DNA of 44,706 bases from Oceanicaulis sp. (GTDB lineage Bacteria > Pseudomonadota > Alphaproteobacteria > Caulobacterales > Maricaulaceae): the NCBI GenBank assembly GCA_020832735.1, contig JAFIEB010000129.1, forward strand, positions 1-44,706. Reading direction: 5' to 3'. A program made the position numbers and the translations under genes. How positions within the stretch are numbered: the first letter of the stretch is position 1; the number at the start of each line of letters is the position of its first letter. Below the pieces are notes generated by a model. That model worked only from the letters and a program-made list of their open reading frames with translations. It searched no databases and was not told the DNA's origin. This document shows, piece by piece, positions 33,547-42,272 of the stretch.

Positions 33547-36500
33547 CCGGGCCGGACCCCTCCACCCCGTCCTCCCTGACCGAGGACTGGCCGGGCAAGG
33601 CGCTGACGGCCTGGTTCGTGCGCAATCCGGTGGCGGCCAATCTGCTGATGGTGCTGTTCCTGGTCGGCGGCGCGCTGACCGCTGCCACTTTGCCCACCGA
33701 GGTGTTTCCCAGCCTGTCGCCGCGCGCCGTCCAGATCGCGGTGATCTATCCCGGCGCCACGCCCGGCGAGGTGGAGGAGAGCGTCACCCGGCGGGTGGAG
33801 GAGGCGGTGCGCGGGCTGGACGGGGTTGACCGGGTGCGGTCGGTCGCCTCGGAAGGGCGCGGCACGGTAACCGTGCAGCTGCGCGATTTCGCCGACGCCC
33901 AGGTGGTCAAGACCGATGTGGAGACCGCGGTCAACGGCATCGCCAATTTCCCGCCCCAGAACGCCGAGCAGCCACAGATCCGGGTGCCGGTGCCGACCAC
34001 GACCGTGCTCACCCTGGCCCTGTCCGGCCCGGTGAGCGAGGCGGCGCTGCGCCGTGCAGGCGAGCAGGCGGAGAACGAGCTGCTGGCGATGGAGGGCATC
34101 TCCACCGCGCTGCTGCGCGGGGTGCGCGAGTACGAGATCGCCATCTCGGTCAGCGAACAGGCCCTGCGCCGGTATGATCTGAGCTTTTCGGACGTGGCCG
34201 AGGCGGTGCGGGCAGGGTCGGTGGACCTGTCGGGCGGGGAGATCCGCACGGCGGGCGGAGATATTCTCCTGCGCACCGATGCGCGCCGGGTCACCGGCGA
34301 GGCGTTCGAGAGCATTATCCTGCGCTCTGATCCTGGCGGGGCGCGGGTGCGCCTGGGCGATGTGGCCGTGATTACGGACGGGTTCCGGGAGGACCCGCTG
34401 ATCTCGCTCTATCAGGGCCGGCCTGCGGTGTTTCTCGACGTGCTCAACCGTCCAGGCGAGGACCTTCTGTCCGTGCGCCGGCAGGTGGACGCCTGGCTGG
34501 AGCGCGCCGTGCTGGACCCGGGCGTGGATGTGGCGCTGGTGATTGACCAGAGCGAGATCTTCTCCGACCGCATCGCGCTGATCACACGCAACGCCATTCT
34601 GGGCTTCACCCTAGTGTTCGTGTTCCTGGTGCTGATGCTGGATTTGCGCCTGGCCTTCTGGGTGGCGCTGAGCGTGCCGATCTCCTTCCTGGGCGGCTTC
34701 GCCGTGTTCGGGGCGGCGGGCGTGAGCATGAATTTCATCACCACGTTCGGGCTGATCATCGTGCTCGGCATTGTGGTCGACGCAGCCATCGTGGTGGGCG
34801 AGAACACCGACCGCGAACGCGCCAAGGGGCGCTCGGGCCAGGACGCGGCGATCGCCGGGGTCACTGGCGTGGCCGCGCCGGTGCTGGTGGGGGTGCTGAC
34901 CACCATCGCCGCTTTCGGGCCGCTGATCTTCACCGGCGGCACGTTCGGCGAGATCACAAGGCCCATCCCTATCGTGGTGGTGGCGATCCTGAGCGTGTCG
35001 CTGATCGCGGCCTTCCTGATCCTGCCCTCGCAATTGTCTTCAGGCGGGGACTGGTCGCGCGGGCCGCTGGCGCGCCTTCAGGGCGCGGTGCAGGGGGCGG
35101 TGCAGCGCTTCTCGGACGGGGCGGTGACCCGCTGGGCGCTGTTCGCGGCGCGCCGGCGCTGGCTGACCAGCGCAGCCGGGATCGCCGTGCTGATCATGGT
35201 GATGGCCATTCCCGCTTCCGGCCTGGTGCGCTTCGTGTTCTTTCCTTCCATCGAGTCAGAGCTGATCAGCGCCGATTTGCGCCTGCCCGAGGGCGCCCCG
35301 TTTGAAGACACTCGCGCAGCCGCCGAGGCGATGATCGCGGCCGCTGAAGCGATCCAGGCTGAATACGCGGCGCGGGGCGAGCCGTTGATCCGCACCATCA
35401 CCGCCACGATTGGCGGGCGCACCAGCCAGTTCGGCGGGCCGGGCTCGATGGTGAGCACGACCGTGGCGGGCAATCTGGCCCAGGTGGAGCTGGTGCTGGA
35501 GCCGGCGGCGAAGCGCTCCATCCGCTCCAGCCGGATCGAGGCGCTCTGGCGCGAGGGGTTCGGCGCCCTGCCAGGCGTGGAGCGGCTGTCCATCATCTCC
35601 ACGGCGGGGCCGCAAGATCCTGACATCGCTTACGAGATGACCCATCCCGACGATGAGGTGCTGGAAAGGGCGGTGCTCGAGCTGGCGGACGTCATCAGCG
35701 AAATCGACGGCGCGCGCGACATCAATAACGGGTTTGATCTGGGCAAGCGCCAGCTCAATTTCGCCCTCACTCCCGCCGGGGAGGCGGCCGGGCTGACCCC
35801 GGGGGACATCGCCCGCCAGGTGCGTCAGGCCTTTTTCGGCGAGGAGGTGCAGCGCATCCAGCGCGGCCGGGACGAGGTGCGCGTCTTTGTGCGCTATCCC
35901 GAAGCCGGGCGGCGCGATCTGACCGATCTCGACGCGCTGCGGGTGCGCACGCGCGACGGCCGGGTTCTGGCGCTCGGCGCAGCCGCGGCGGTGAGCGAGA
36001 GCCGCAGCTATACCCGCATCGAACGCATTGACGGGCGGCGCATCATCGAGGTGACGGCCAATGTGGACACCGCCGTGACCACGCCCGGCGCCGCGCGTGA
36101 ACAGGTCGAGGCGTTTTTGCCCGAGCTGGCCGCGCGCTATCCCGGCCTGACCTTTGCGCTGGCCGGGGCCGGGCGCGAGCAGGCCCGCGATTTCGCCAGC
36201 CTTCTGATCGGGCTGATGTTCGCGGTGATCATCATGTACGCGCTGCTGGCGACCCAGCTGAAAAGCTATGTCCAGCCGCTGATCATCCTGATCGCCATTC
36301 CCTTCGGCGTGGCCGGGGCGATCCTGGGTCATCTCATGCTGGGATTTGACCTGTCCTTCCCCTCGATCTTCGGGATGGTGGCGCTGTCAGGGGTGGTGGT
36401 GAACGCCTCGATCGTGCTGATCGATCGCTACAACAAGATGGTGGAGAGCGGCGCCGAGCCGCGCGAGGCGATCGCCGAAGCCTGCGCGCGCCGGTTCAGG

Positions 36501-36839
36501 CCGGTGCTGATCACCACGCTGACCACCGCGCTGGGCCTCCTGCCGATCATGACCGAGCAGAGCCCCCAGGCCCAGTTCCTGGTGCCGATGGTGGTCAGTC
36601 TGGGCGTCGGGCTGCTGTTCGCCTCGGTCGCCATCCTGATGCTGCTGCCGGCCTTTGTGATGGTGATCGAGGAGGTGCGCGGCCGCCCTGAAGCCCTCTG
36701 GGCGCTGGCGGGGCTGATCGTGCTGATGGCGGGACTGGCGTTCGGCAATCTGTTCGTGGGGCTGGCCGGCGCCGTGCTGGTCCTGATCCTGTACGCCGTA
36801 TGGCGCAGCCTGCGCCCGCGCGCCGCTGCTTCATACTAG
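33543..36839 (+). CDS. RND efflux transporter with altered proton-relay residues
   Basis: This is a 1098-residue RND pump. The N-terminus reads AWFVRNPVAANLLMVLF, typical of a large branch of uncharacterised pumps. The porter domain has YPGATPGEVEESVTRRVEEA. The TM4 motif is GIVVDAAIVVGEN: D413 is kept but the usual second Asp is Ala. In TM10 the usual VNDS of this branch reads VVVNASIVLID, so Asn 954 is followed by Ala. Two extra hydrophobic segments at the C-terminus (LWALAGLIVLMAGLAFGNLF) extend it by about 60 residues beyond AcrB. The adaptor precedes it with an ATGA overlap; no outer-membrane channel gene follows. The substrate is unknown. Confidence 0.93.
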   Translation: MTGPDPSTPSSLTEDWPGKALTAWFVRNPVAANLLMVLFLVGGALTAATLPTEVFPSLSPRAVQIAVIYPGATPGEVEESVTRRVEEAVRGLDGVDRVRSVASEGRGTVTVQLRDFADAQVVKTDVETAVNGIANFPPQNAEQPQIRVPVPTTTVLTLALSGPVSEAALRRAGEQAENELLAMEGISTALLRGVREYEIAISVSEQALRRYDLSFSDVAEAVRAGSVDLSGGEIRTAGGDILLRTDARRVTGEAFESIILRSDPGGARVRLGDVAVITDGFREDPLISLYQGRPAVFLDVLNRPGEDLLSVRRQVDAWLERAVLDPGVDVALVIDQSEIFSDRIALITRNAILGFTLVFVFLVLMLDLRLAFWVALSVPISFLGGFAVFGAAGVSMNFITTFGLIIVLGIVVDAAIVVGENTDRERAKGRSGQDAAIAGVTGVAAPVLVGVLTTIAAFGPLIFTGGTFGEITRPIPIVVVAILSVSLIAAFLILPSQLSSGGDWSRGPLARLQGAVQGAVQRFSDGAVTRWALFAARRRWLTSAAGIAVLIMVMAIPASGLVRFVFFPSIESELISADLRLPEGAPFEDTRAAAEAMIAAAEAIQAEYAARGEPLIRTITATIGGRTSQFGGPGSMVSTTVAGNLAQVELVLEPAAKRSIRSSRIEALWREGFGALPGVERLSIISTAGPQDPDIAYEMTHPDDEVLERAVLELADVISEIDGARDINNGFDLGKRQLNFALTPAGEAAGLTPGDIARQVRQAFFGEEVQRIQRGRDEVRVFVRYPEAGRRDLTDLDALRVRTRDGRVLALGAAAAVSESRSYTRIERIDGRRIIEVTANVDTAVTTPGAAREQVEAFLPELAARYPGLTFALAGAGREQARDFASLLIGLMFAVIIMYALLATQLKSYVQPLIILIAIPFGVAGAILGHLMLGFDLSFPSIFGMVALSGVVVNASIVLIDRYNKMVESGAEPREAIAEACARRFRPVLITTLTTALGLLPIMTEQSPQAQFLVPMVVSLGVGLLFASVAILMLLPAFVMVIEEVRGRPEALWALAGLIVLMAGLAFGNLFVGLAGAVLVLILYAVWRSLRPRAAASY

Positions 36840-36852
36840 ATTTTTGGCAGGT

Positions 36853-37377
36853 TCAGGTGCTCCGGCCCCACAGGGTGCGGATGCGCTCGTCGGCTTCCCG
36901 GCCCAGATTGAACCAGGCGGTGCGGTCGCGCGACGCGTCGACCACCAGAAGCCGGTCCTCGCGCGCCAGCAGATGACTCAGTTCATTGCGCAGATGCGAG
37001 GCGCTGGCCGCGCCGCGCAAAAGCCAGACGCCCGGCGTGATCGGCTCAACCTCGCCGAAATCGGCCAGCGCGGCTTCGAAGCCAGGCGCGCTGGCGGGGT
37101 TGAGCTCGGCGACAATGACGAAATTGGCGGTGCGTGCATCGGACGGGACAGAACGCTTCTCGCCCGGGCTGCGCCGGGCTTCGTCGAGCCAGGTCTTCAG
37201 CTGGGCGATGTCCTGGGCGGCGCGGAATCCGTCCTCGCGCCTGTCCGACACCGAGGAATGGGCGGCTACCCGCCCCTCACTGATGAAGGCGCGCATCTGG
37301 GCGCCGGTGTAGGGGCCGTAGACACGGCCTTCAACTTTGACAAACCAGGACATGGCGATTCCGTCGTCGCGCGGCAT
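36853..37377 (-). CDS. GYF_2-domain protein with SinR/Cas2-like C-terminal domain
   Basis: This is a 174-residue protein. The first part (about residues 9-60) is a GYF_2/DUF4339 domain: WFVKVEGRVYGPYTGAQMRA, with the W and GPY that bind proline-rich peptides in GYF domains. A linker leads to a second domain at about 83-170 with FVIVAELNP, GVWLLRGAASASHLRNEL, then DRLLVVDASRDRTAWF. That order resembles the small SinR-like proteins of the Cas2/VapD-type ferredoxin fold; this match is from memory and needs a structure search. ATG 37377 has GGGAGA 8 bases upstream; ATG 37353 just before the Trp is an alternative. It ends 13 bases from the convergent RND gene. Confidence 0.7.
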   Translation of the reverse strand: MPRDDGIAMSWFVKVEGRVYGPYTGAQMRAFISEGRVAAHSSVSDRREDGFRAAQDIAQLKTWLDEARRSPGEKRSVPSDARTANFVIVAELNPASAPGFEAALADFGEVEPITPGVWLLRGAASASHLRNELSHLLAREDRLLVVDASRDRTAWFNLGREADERIRTLWGRST

Positions 37378-37505
37378 TGCTGTTTTCTCCCGGCCCATAA
37401 TTCCCTCTGCGGCCAGCTTCTGCTCCAACCGAGGCAAGATTCAGGCCGCTTGCCCTGATATGGGCGTTTTATGTGACGCGCGCATGCGTCAGGCGTCTGG
37501 AAATG

Positions 37506-38123
37506 TCAGTCCGGCGCGCCCGGCGGCGGATCGAAATGGACGGCGAAACCGGTGTCCAGCCAGCGCGCGACGCGCCCTGTCATTCCGCCCACCCGCACGG
37601 TTTCACCGATCCGCGGGCGCTCAAGACAGGCGAAAGCTGCGCCGGTGACCGACACGTCGGTCACATCCGCCTGGATGATAACACCGTCGCGCAGCGACAG
37701 CGTGGCGCGTCCGCGTCCGGGTTTGCGCGGTGCAGTGCGGTCCTCTTTCAGGCCGAGGCGCGCCATATTGAAACGCCAGGTGATCGCATCGGCCAGCCGG
37801 TCGCGTTTGCGCTGGGTGGCGGTCAGGCGCGCGGCGAAACCACCCTTTCCGGCGCGCACCACCTCGCCCTCCATCCGCCCGAGGCCGTCGAACATCATCA
37901 CCACGCGTTCGCCGCGGGCCAGCGGCGCCTGCGCGGCCACGCGCACCCCGCCGGGCGATATATCGATGAGGCGGCAGACAAACTCGCCCTGGCTGGCGCA
38001 CAGCGCACGGCCGGGGATGGACAGGCGCACGCGCCTGTGACGGCGGCGTTCTTCCGCGCCGCGCGCCGCGATTTTGATCTTGCGCCGGTCAAGCCGGCCG
38101 GAGACGTCGGTGGTTTGCGCCAT
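37506..38123 (-). CDS. Tandem PilZ-domain protein (cyclic-di-GMP binding)
   Basis: This is a 205-residue cytoplasmic protein with two PilZ domains. The first (about 26-115) has the complete binding motif: RRRHRR (26-31) for RxxxR and DISPGG (54-59) for D/NxSxxG. The second (about 130-200) has a possible R133xxxR137 and DVSVTG (156-161), a weaker D-x-S-x-x-G. So at least the first should bind cyclic-di-GMP. ATG 38123 is the likely start; GTG 38141 is also in frame. It lies 59 bases after a PAS_5 gene on the same strand and about 2 kb from the Tad pilus cluster, so a role in surface attachment is plausible. Confidence 0.88.
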   Translation of the reverse strand: MAQTTDVSGRLDRRKIKIAARGAEERRRHRRVRLSIPGRALCASQGEFVCRLIDISPGGVRVAAQAPLARGERVVMMFDGLGRMEGEVVRAGKGGFAARLTATQRKRDRLADAITWRFNMARLGLKEDRTAPRKPGRGRATLSLRDGVIIQADVTDVSVTGAAFACLERPRIGETVRVGGMTGRVARWLDTGFAVHFDPPPGAPD

Positions 38124-38182
38124 GATCCGCCCGTGTGACACCGGCAGGCATGATGACGCGCGAGGCTTAAGATTTCGCTATA

Positions 38183-38743
38183 TCAGCCGTCATTGGCCGC
38201 CAGTGCCGGGCGCGCCGGGCTGCGGCGCGCGGCGAACACCGACAGGCTCGGGTCGGGCAGGCGCGCAGGATTGAGCAGGCTGATGCGGTGACGCACCACG
38301 GGCCGCCCGCCCAGCCGGGCGGCGTCCAGCGGCTGGTACAGGCCGAGCACGCGGTCGATCTGGCCTTCCGGTCCGCGCAGCGGCAGCACGGTCAGCTCCA
38401 CCGCGCAGGCGCGCCCGTCCAGCGTAACCGCGTCGGCCAGCGCGCTGGCCGGGGCCGGCGCGCCCAGGGCGCCTTCCAGCAGCGCGCTCATCAAGGTGCG
38501 GTCATGTCCGCTCCACAGGCTGAGGAAATTCTGATCGCGGAATTCGCGCTGGTGCAGGCGGCACAGTCCCGTTCCGGCCAGGCGGAAGACGTGATGGTCC
38601 TGGTCCATGCGCCGCAGCAGGAACAGGTGGGACAACAGCGCCCCCAGATCCTGAGGAGCGATGTCGGCGCGCGCCGGGGCGGAGCCGCCGCGGCGGCGCG
38701 CATCCCAATAGGCGTGCAGCGTTCTTGAATTCGGGTGCCTCAC
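38183..38743 (-). CDS. PAS_5 domain protein
   Basis: This is a 186-residue protein that consists almost entirely of one PAS_5 domain. The pattern HPNSRTLHAYWDARR, PARADIAPQDLGALLSHLFL, FRLAGTGLCRLHQREF, and a later VELTVLPLRG and DRVLGLYQPL is characteristic. Such single-domain proteins are abundant in Caulobacter relatives (MopJ is one studied PAS protein) and may sense small ligands or partner with kinases. GTG 38743 was chosen because AGGAAGGA lies about 9 bases upstream and the product then begins MRHPNSR, the usual start of the family; ATG 38776 is in frame but poorly placed. Confidence 0.85.
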   Translation of the reverse strand: MRHPNSRTLHAYWDARRRGGSAPARADIAPQDLGALLSHLFLLRRMDQDHHVFRLAGTGLCRLHQREFRDQNFLSLWSGHDRTLMSALLEGALGAPAPASALADAVTLDGRACAVELTVLPLRGPEGQIDRVLGLYQPLDAARLGGRPVVRHRISLLNPARLPDPSLSVFAARRSPARPALAANDG

Positions 38744-38941
38744 GAGCCGGCGTCCTTCCTGACCAATTCCCCTCATCCCGGTCCGGTCCCGCCCTGAGGC
38801 GCGCCGGTCCGGTGACGGGGGCTGACTGCAAGGGGCTTGCCAGTTGCCCGTTCACAGCGGTTCAGCCTCTCAAGCCGCCCCGGGGCCCCGAACCGGCCCC
38901 GCGCTTGCATGGAGGGCGTCAGAACAGTTTCGGAGGCCGTC

Positions 38942-39814
38942 ATGCGCGTTTCATCCCGGCACGCATCCCTGATCACCGCCGTCGCCGCTGGCGTCATGGC
39001 CGCCTGTGCGGCTGCGCCAGCCTGGACGCTGACGCCGCCCTCGCCGCCGCCGCCCTCGCACCATCCGTGCTGCACCCATCCGGGCGGCCCGACCATCCAT
39101 CCGCCCTCGGTCCATATCGGCGGGCCGCGCATCCATATTCGCGGGCCGAATATTAATGTGGGCGTGCACAACTCCCTGAACGTGAACGTCAATGTCCAGG
39201 CCAGCGCCTCGGCCAACGCCATGGCGATGGCCTCTGGACAGGCGGGCGCCTCGACCATTGTCTATGCGGGCGGCGGGTTTGTCGGCGGCGGTACAGCGCC
39301 AGGCGCCACGGCGCTCACCGGTCTGCGCCTGGCGGGCGCGAGCGAGCTCTATGAAGAAGAGCGCACGCGCATCCGCGAGGAATGGCGCCTGATCCGGGCC
39401 ATCTGCATTGATGACCGCGGCTCGCCGCATCCGGCCGCCCGGCTTGATCCGTCAGAGCGGGCCGATCCCGATTTCGACGGCGAGCTGTTCCGCTGCGTGC
39501 CCGGCACGGCCCTGCAGGCCACTCTTGGCTGGCGCGAGGACGGTGCGGACCGCTTTGAAGGCGGCGAGACCATCATGTGCGAAAAGGGCGAGGCTCTGCG
39601 CCATGGTCATGGCGGGCGCGTGTTCTGTGCGCGCGCAAGCGATGAGCGCGACTGCTTTGAGCGCTCGCTTCTGCGCCTGCACGGGCCGGGGGTGAAATGG
39701 GTCTATATGCGCTGGGAAGAGCACTATCGCGAAACCTATGAGCGCCGCACCGCCAGCACGGAAGCATCCGGGCTCACCCTGATGCTTGACGGCGGCGTGG
39801 GCGGCTATCGCTAG
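38942..39814 (+). CDS. Secreted protein of unknown function upstream of cpaB
   Basis: This is a 290-residue protein that I do not recognise. A signal peptide (SLITAAVAAGVMAACAAAPAW-like, residues about 9-30) is followed by a Pro/His/Cys-rich stretch (PSPPPPSHHPCCTHPGGP), then alternating motifs (VHIGGPRIHIRGPNINVG) and an Asn/Val/Ala-rich repeat (NVNVNVQASASANAMAMA) that suggests a beta-helix or fibrous segment. The C-terminal 160 residues are charged, with paired Cys (AICIDDRG, FRCVPGT, IMCEKGE, VFCARASDERDCF) and aromatic WVYMRWEEHYRETYE. ATG 38942 has GGAGG 5 bases upstream; the frame is open from 38837. It is on the same strand as the Tad genes, so it may be a surface protein linked to pili (inference). 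Confidence 0.75.
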   Translation: MRVSSRHASLITAVAAGVMAACAAAPAWTLTPPSPPPPSHHPCCTHPGGPTIHPPSVHIGGPRIHIRGPNINVGVHNSLNVNVNVQASASANAMAMASGQAGASTIVYAGGGFVGGGTAPGATALTGLRLAGASELYEEERTRIREEWRLIRAICIDDRGSPHPAARLDPSERADPDFDGELFRCVPGTALQATLGWREDGADRFEGGETIMCEKGEALRHGHGGRVFCARASDERDCFERSLLRLHGPGVKWVYMRWEEHYRETYERRTASTEASGLTLMLDGGVGGYR

Positions 39815-39857
39815 GCGCTGCAGCCCGCAAACACCCGCTCAGCTTCCCCGCCAGCGT

Positions 39858-39880
39858 CAACCAGCTGTTTACGCTGGTTG
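39858..39880 (+). terminator. Hairpin between secreted protein gene and cpaB
   Basis: CAACCAGC (39858-39865) and GCTGGTTG (39873-39880) are perfect inverted repeats around TGTTTAC, 44 bases after the stop codon. There is no T-run, so it may be a weak terminator or a protein-binding site. Confidence 0.4.
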
Positions 39881-39895
39881 CGAAGTGCTGAAGCA

Positions 39896-39910
39896 TTAAC
39901 GCGGCTTTGA
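39896..39910. promoter_or_regulatory. Possible CtrA site upstream of cpaB
   Basis: TTAA-N7-TTGA matches 7 of 8 positions of the CtrA site and lies about 75 bases before ATG 39983. Confidence 0.3.
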
Positions 39911-39982
39911 GGTTTTCACGGTCACATCGGCAACTGGCGCCCTCCGTATGCGCGCCGGATGTCTGAAGGGGCCGTGATCGTC

Positions 39983-40792
39983 ATGAACGCCGTGCGTCTC
40001 ATCGTGCTCGCCGTCGCCGGGCTCGCCGCCATCGGTGCGGCGTTCTTCGTGCGCGGCGCCATGCAGCCCGCCCCCGCCCCTGCAGCGCAGCCCGCCGCCG
40101 AGCAGCCCGCCCCCGCCCCGCGCGTGGAGACTATGCGCGTGCTGGTCGCTGCGCGCGACATCGCGGCGGGCGAGCGGGTCAACGCCGGTTCTTTCCGATG
40201 GGCGCCCTGGCCCGAAGAGGCGGTGATCGCCGGCTATCTCACCCGCGCGCGCAACGCTGAGGCCATTGAACAGCTCTCCGGCGCCGTGGCGCGCACCACC
40301 ATGGTGGCGGGCGAACCCATTCTTCCCGGACGTCTGGTCCAGCCCGGCCAGGCCGGTTTCATGGCCGCGGTCATCGAGCCGGGCATGCGCGCGGTGGCCG
40401 TGCCGATCTCGGCGCGCTCCGGCGCAGGCGGCTTCATCCTGCCCAATGACCGGGTCGATATCCTGCTGACCCTGCCGGCCAACGAGAATTTCGCCACCCG
40501 CACCGTGGTGGAGAATGTGCGCGTGCTGGCCATCGACCAGCGCCATTCCGAAGAACGCGACGGCGCGGTGGTGGGCTCCACCGCCACGCTGGAGCTGACC
40601 CCCGGCCAGGCCCGCTCGGTGTCCATGGCGGTGGCGTCCGGCACGGTGTCCCTGGCGCTGCGCTCGATCGCCGACACCGAAGGCGGGGCCCGACTGCCCG
40701 AAGGCGCCGACGATACGGCGTCCGGCCGCGTGGTGCGGATGTTCCGCTATGGCGAGGAACAGCGCGTGGCGCTGGGAGGCGGCGCGCCATGA
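39983..40792 (+). CDS. cpaB: Flp/Tad pilus assembly protein CpaB
   Basis: This is a 269-residue protein with one N-terminal membrane helix (LIVLAVAGLAAIGAAFFV), a Pro/Ala linker, and then a SAF domain (VLVAARDIAAGERVNAGSF) and an RcpC/CpaB region (PGMRAVAVPISARSGAGGFI, then PNDRVDILLT). CpaB sits in the periplasm and supports the CpaC secretin, possibly by binding peptidoglycan. ATG 39983 gives a basic start before the helix; ATG 39959 is also in frame and GTG 39974 is possible. It overlaps cpaC by 4 bases. No cpaA or pilA precedes it. Confidence 0.92.
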   Translation: MNAVRLIVLAVAGLAAIGAAFFVRGAMQPAPAPAAQPAAEQPAPAPRVETMRVLVAARDIAAGERVNAGSFRWAPWPEEAVIAGYLTRARNAEAIEQLSGAVARTTMVAGEPILPGRLVQPGQAGFMAAVIEPGMRAVAVPISARSGAGGFILPNDRVDILLTLPANENFATRTVVENVRVLAIDQRHSEERDGAVVGSTATLELTPGQARSVSMAVASGTVSLALRSIADTEGGARLPEGADDTASGRVVRMFRYGEEQRVALGGGAP

Positions 40793-42267
40793 TCCGAACC
40801 ATCAAGCTTCTTTGCGCCGCCGCGGCGCTGGCCGCCTGCGCCGGCGCGGCCCAAGCCGCCCAGGTCGCGACCGACCGCGCCAACACGCTGCAGATCGTCA
40901 TCCGCGAGCCGGGCGACGGCCAGGTCTCCCAGCGCCTCAACCTGCCGCTGGGCCAGGCCGCCGTGCTGCACCTGCCGGTGGACGCAACCGAAGTGATGGT
41001 GGCCAACGACACTGTCGCCGACGCCGTGGTGCGCACGCCGCGCCGGGCCGTGCTGCTGGGCCAGGCGGTGGGGCGGACCAATATCTTCTTCTTCGATTCC
41101 GACGGTCAGCTGATCCTTGATCTCGACGTGCGCGTGGAGCGCGACATGGCGGGCCTGCGCGAGGCGCTGACCCGGTTCGTGCCCGGCGGGCGCATCGAGG
41201 CGGAGAGCATGAACGCCAATATCGTGCTGTCGGGGACCGTGCCTTCGGCCTCGGCGGCCGACGCCGCGCTGCAGGTGGCCCGGCGCTGGGCGGACGATCC
41301 CGACCAGGTGGTCTCCTTCCTGGCCATCGAGGGGCGCGAGCAGGTGATGCTGCGCGTGCGCATCGTGGAAATGAAGCGCACCATTGTGCGTCAGCTGGGC
41401 GTCAATCTGGCCGCCGACCTGTCCACCGGCGGGGCGACCCCGACGGTGAACCGGATCAATACCGAGAACGCTTTCGGCCTGGCCGGCTCCGCGCTGGGGG
41501 GCCTCAGCGGCCAGATGGATCTGCTCAATGCGCTGGGCCCCAATACGCGTCTGGGCGCCACGCTCACCGCGCTGGAGCGCATTGGCCTGGTGCGCACCCT
41601 GGCCGAGCCCAATATCACCGCGATTTCCGGTGAATCGGCGCAATTCCTGGCGGGCGGAGAGTTCCCGGTCCCGGTCGGGCGCGACCGCGACGGCAATATC
41701 ACCATCGAATTCAAACCCTTCGGCGTCGGGCTCGGCTTTACGCCGGTGGTCCTGTCCGAAGGGCGCATCTCGCTGCGCATCTCCACCGAAGTGTCGGAAC
41801 TGTCCAATGAGGGCGCGATCTCGCTGGGCGCCACGCCGCAATTTGACGGCCAGGGCAATGTCATCGGTACGACCGGCGGCATGACCATCCCGGCGCTGAG
41901 CGTCAACCGCACCCAGACCACGGTGGAGCTGCCCTCGGGCGGCAGCCTGGTGATCGCCGGCCTGATCAAGGAAGAGACGCGCCAGGCCATGGACGCGGTG
42001 CCGGGCATTGACCGGCTGCCGGTCCTGGGCGCGCTGTTCCGCTCGCGCGATTTCGCCAACAACGAGACCGAACTGGTGGTGCTGGTCACCCCCTACCTGG
42101 TCGACCCGGTCAATCCCGGCGCGCTGGAGGAGCCCGGCGAGGGCTTCGTCGCCGCCTCGTTGGCCTCGAACCTGATCCTCGGGCGCCTGAACCGCGTCTA
42201 CGCTGCGCCAGGCGCGCAGGTGGACGGACGCGGCTGGACCGGCCCGGTGGGCTTTGTGCTGGAGTGA
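40789..42267 (+). CDS. cpaC: Tad pilus secretin CpaC
   Basis: This is a 492-residue outer-membrane secretin. A signal peptide (LLCAAAALAACAGAAQA) is followed by an N-terminal pilus-assembly domain (VMVANDTVADAVV, VGRTNIFFFD), a BON-like domain (VVLSGTVPSASAADAA), and the secretin core (VMLRVRIVEMKRTIVRQLGV, AEPNITAISGESAQFLAGGE). The C-terminal secretin signature is VPGIDRLPVLGALFRS, then TELVVLVTPYLV. It forms the multimeric channel through which the Tad pilus exits. It is translationally coupled to cpaB (ATGA overlap). Confidence 0.95.
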   Translation: MIRTIKLLCAAAALAACAGAAQAAQVATDRANTLQIVIREPGDGQVSQRLNLPLGQAAVLHLPVDATEVMVANDTVADAVVRTPRRAVLLGQAVGRTNIFFFDSDGQLILDLDVRVERDMAGLREALTRFVPGGRIEAESMNANIVLSGTVPSASAADAALQVARRWADDPDQVVSFLAIEGREQVMLRVRIVEMKRTIVRQLGVNLAADLSTGGATPTVNRINTENAFGLAGSALGGLSGQMDLLNALGPNTRLGATLTALERIGLVRTLAEPNITAISGESAQFLAGGEFPVPVGRDRDGNITIEFKPFGVGLGFTPVVLSEGRISLRISTEVSELSNEGAISLGATPQFDGQGNVIGTTGGMTIPALSVNRTQTTVELPSGGSLVIAGLIKEETRQAMDAVPGIDRLPVLGALFRSRDFANNETELVVLVTPYLVDPVNPGALEEPGEGFVAASLASNLILGRLNRVYAAPGAQVDGRGWTGPVGFVLE

Positions 42268-42272
42268 TGGTC

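Noticed and set aside
37474-37491. Inverted repeat TGACGC-N6-GCGTCA after the PilZ gene
   Set aside because: Short stem without a T-run; could be a chance repeat or a weak terminator.
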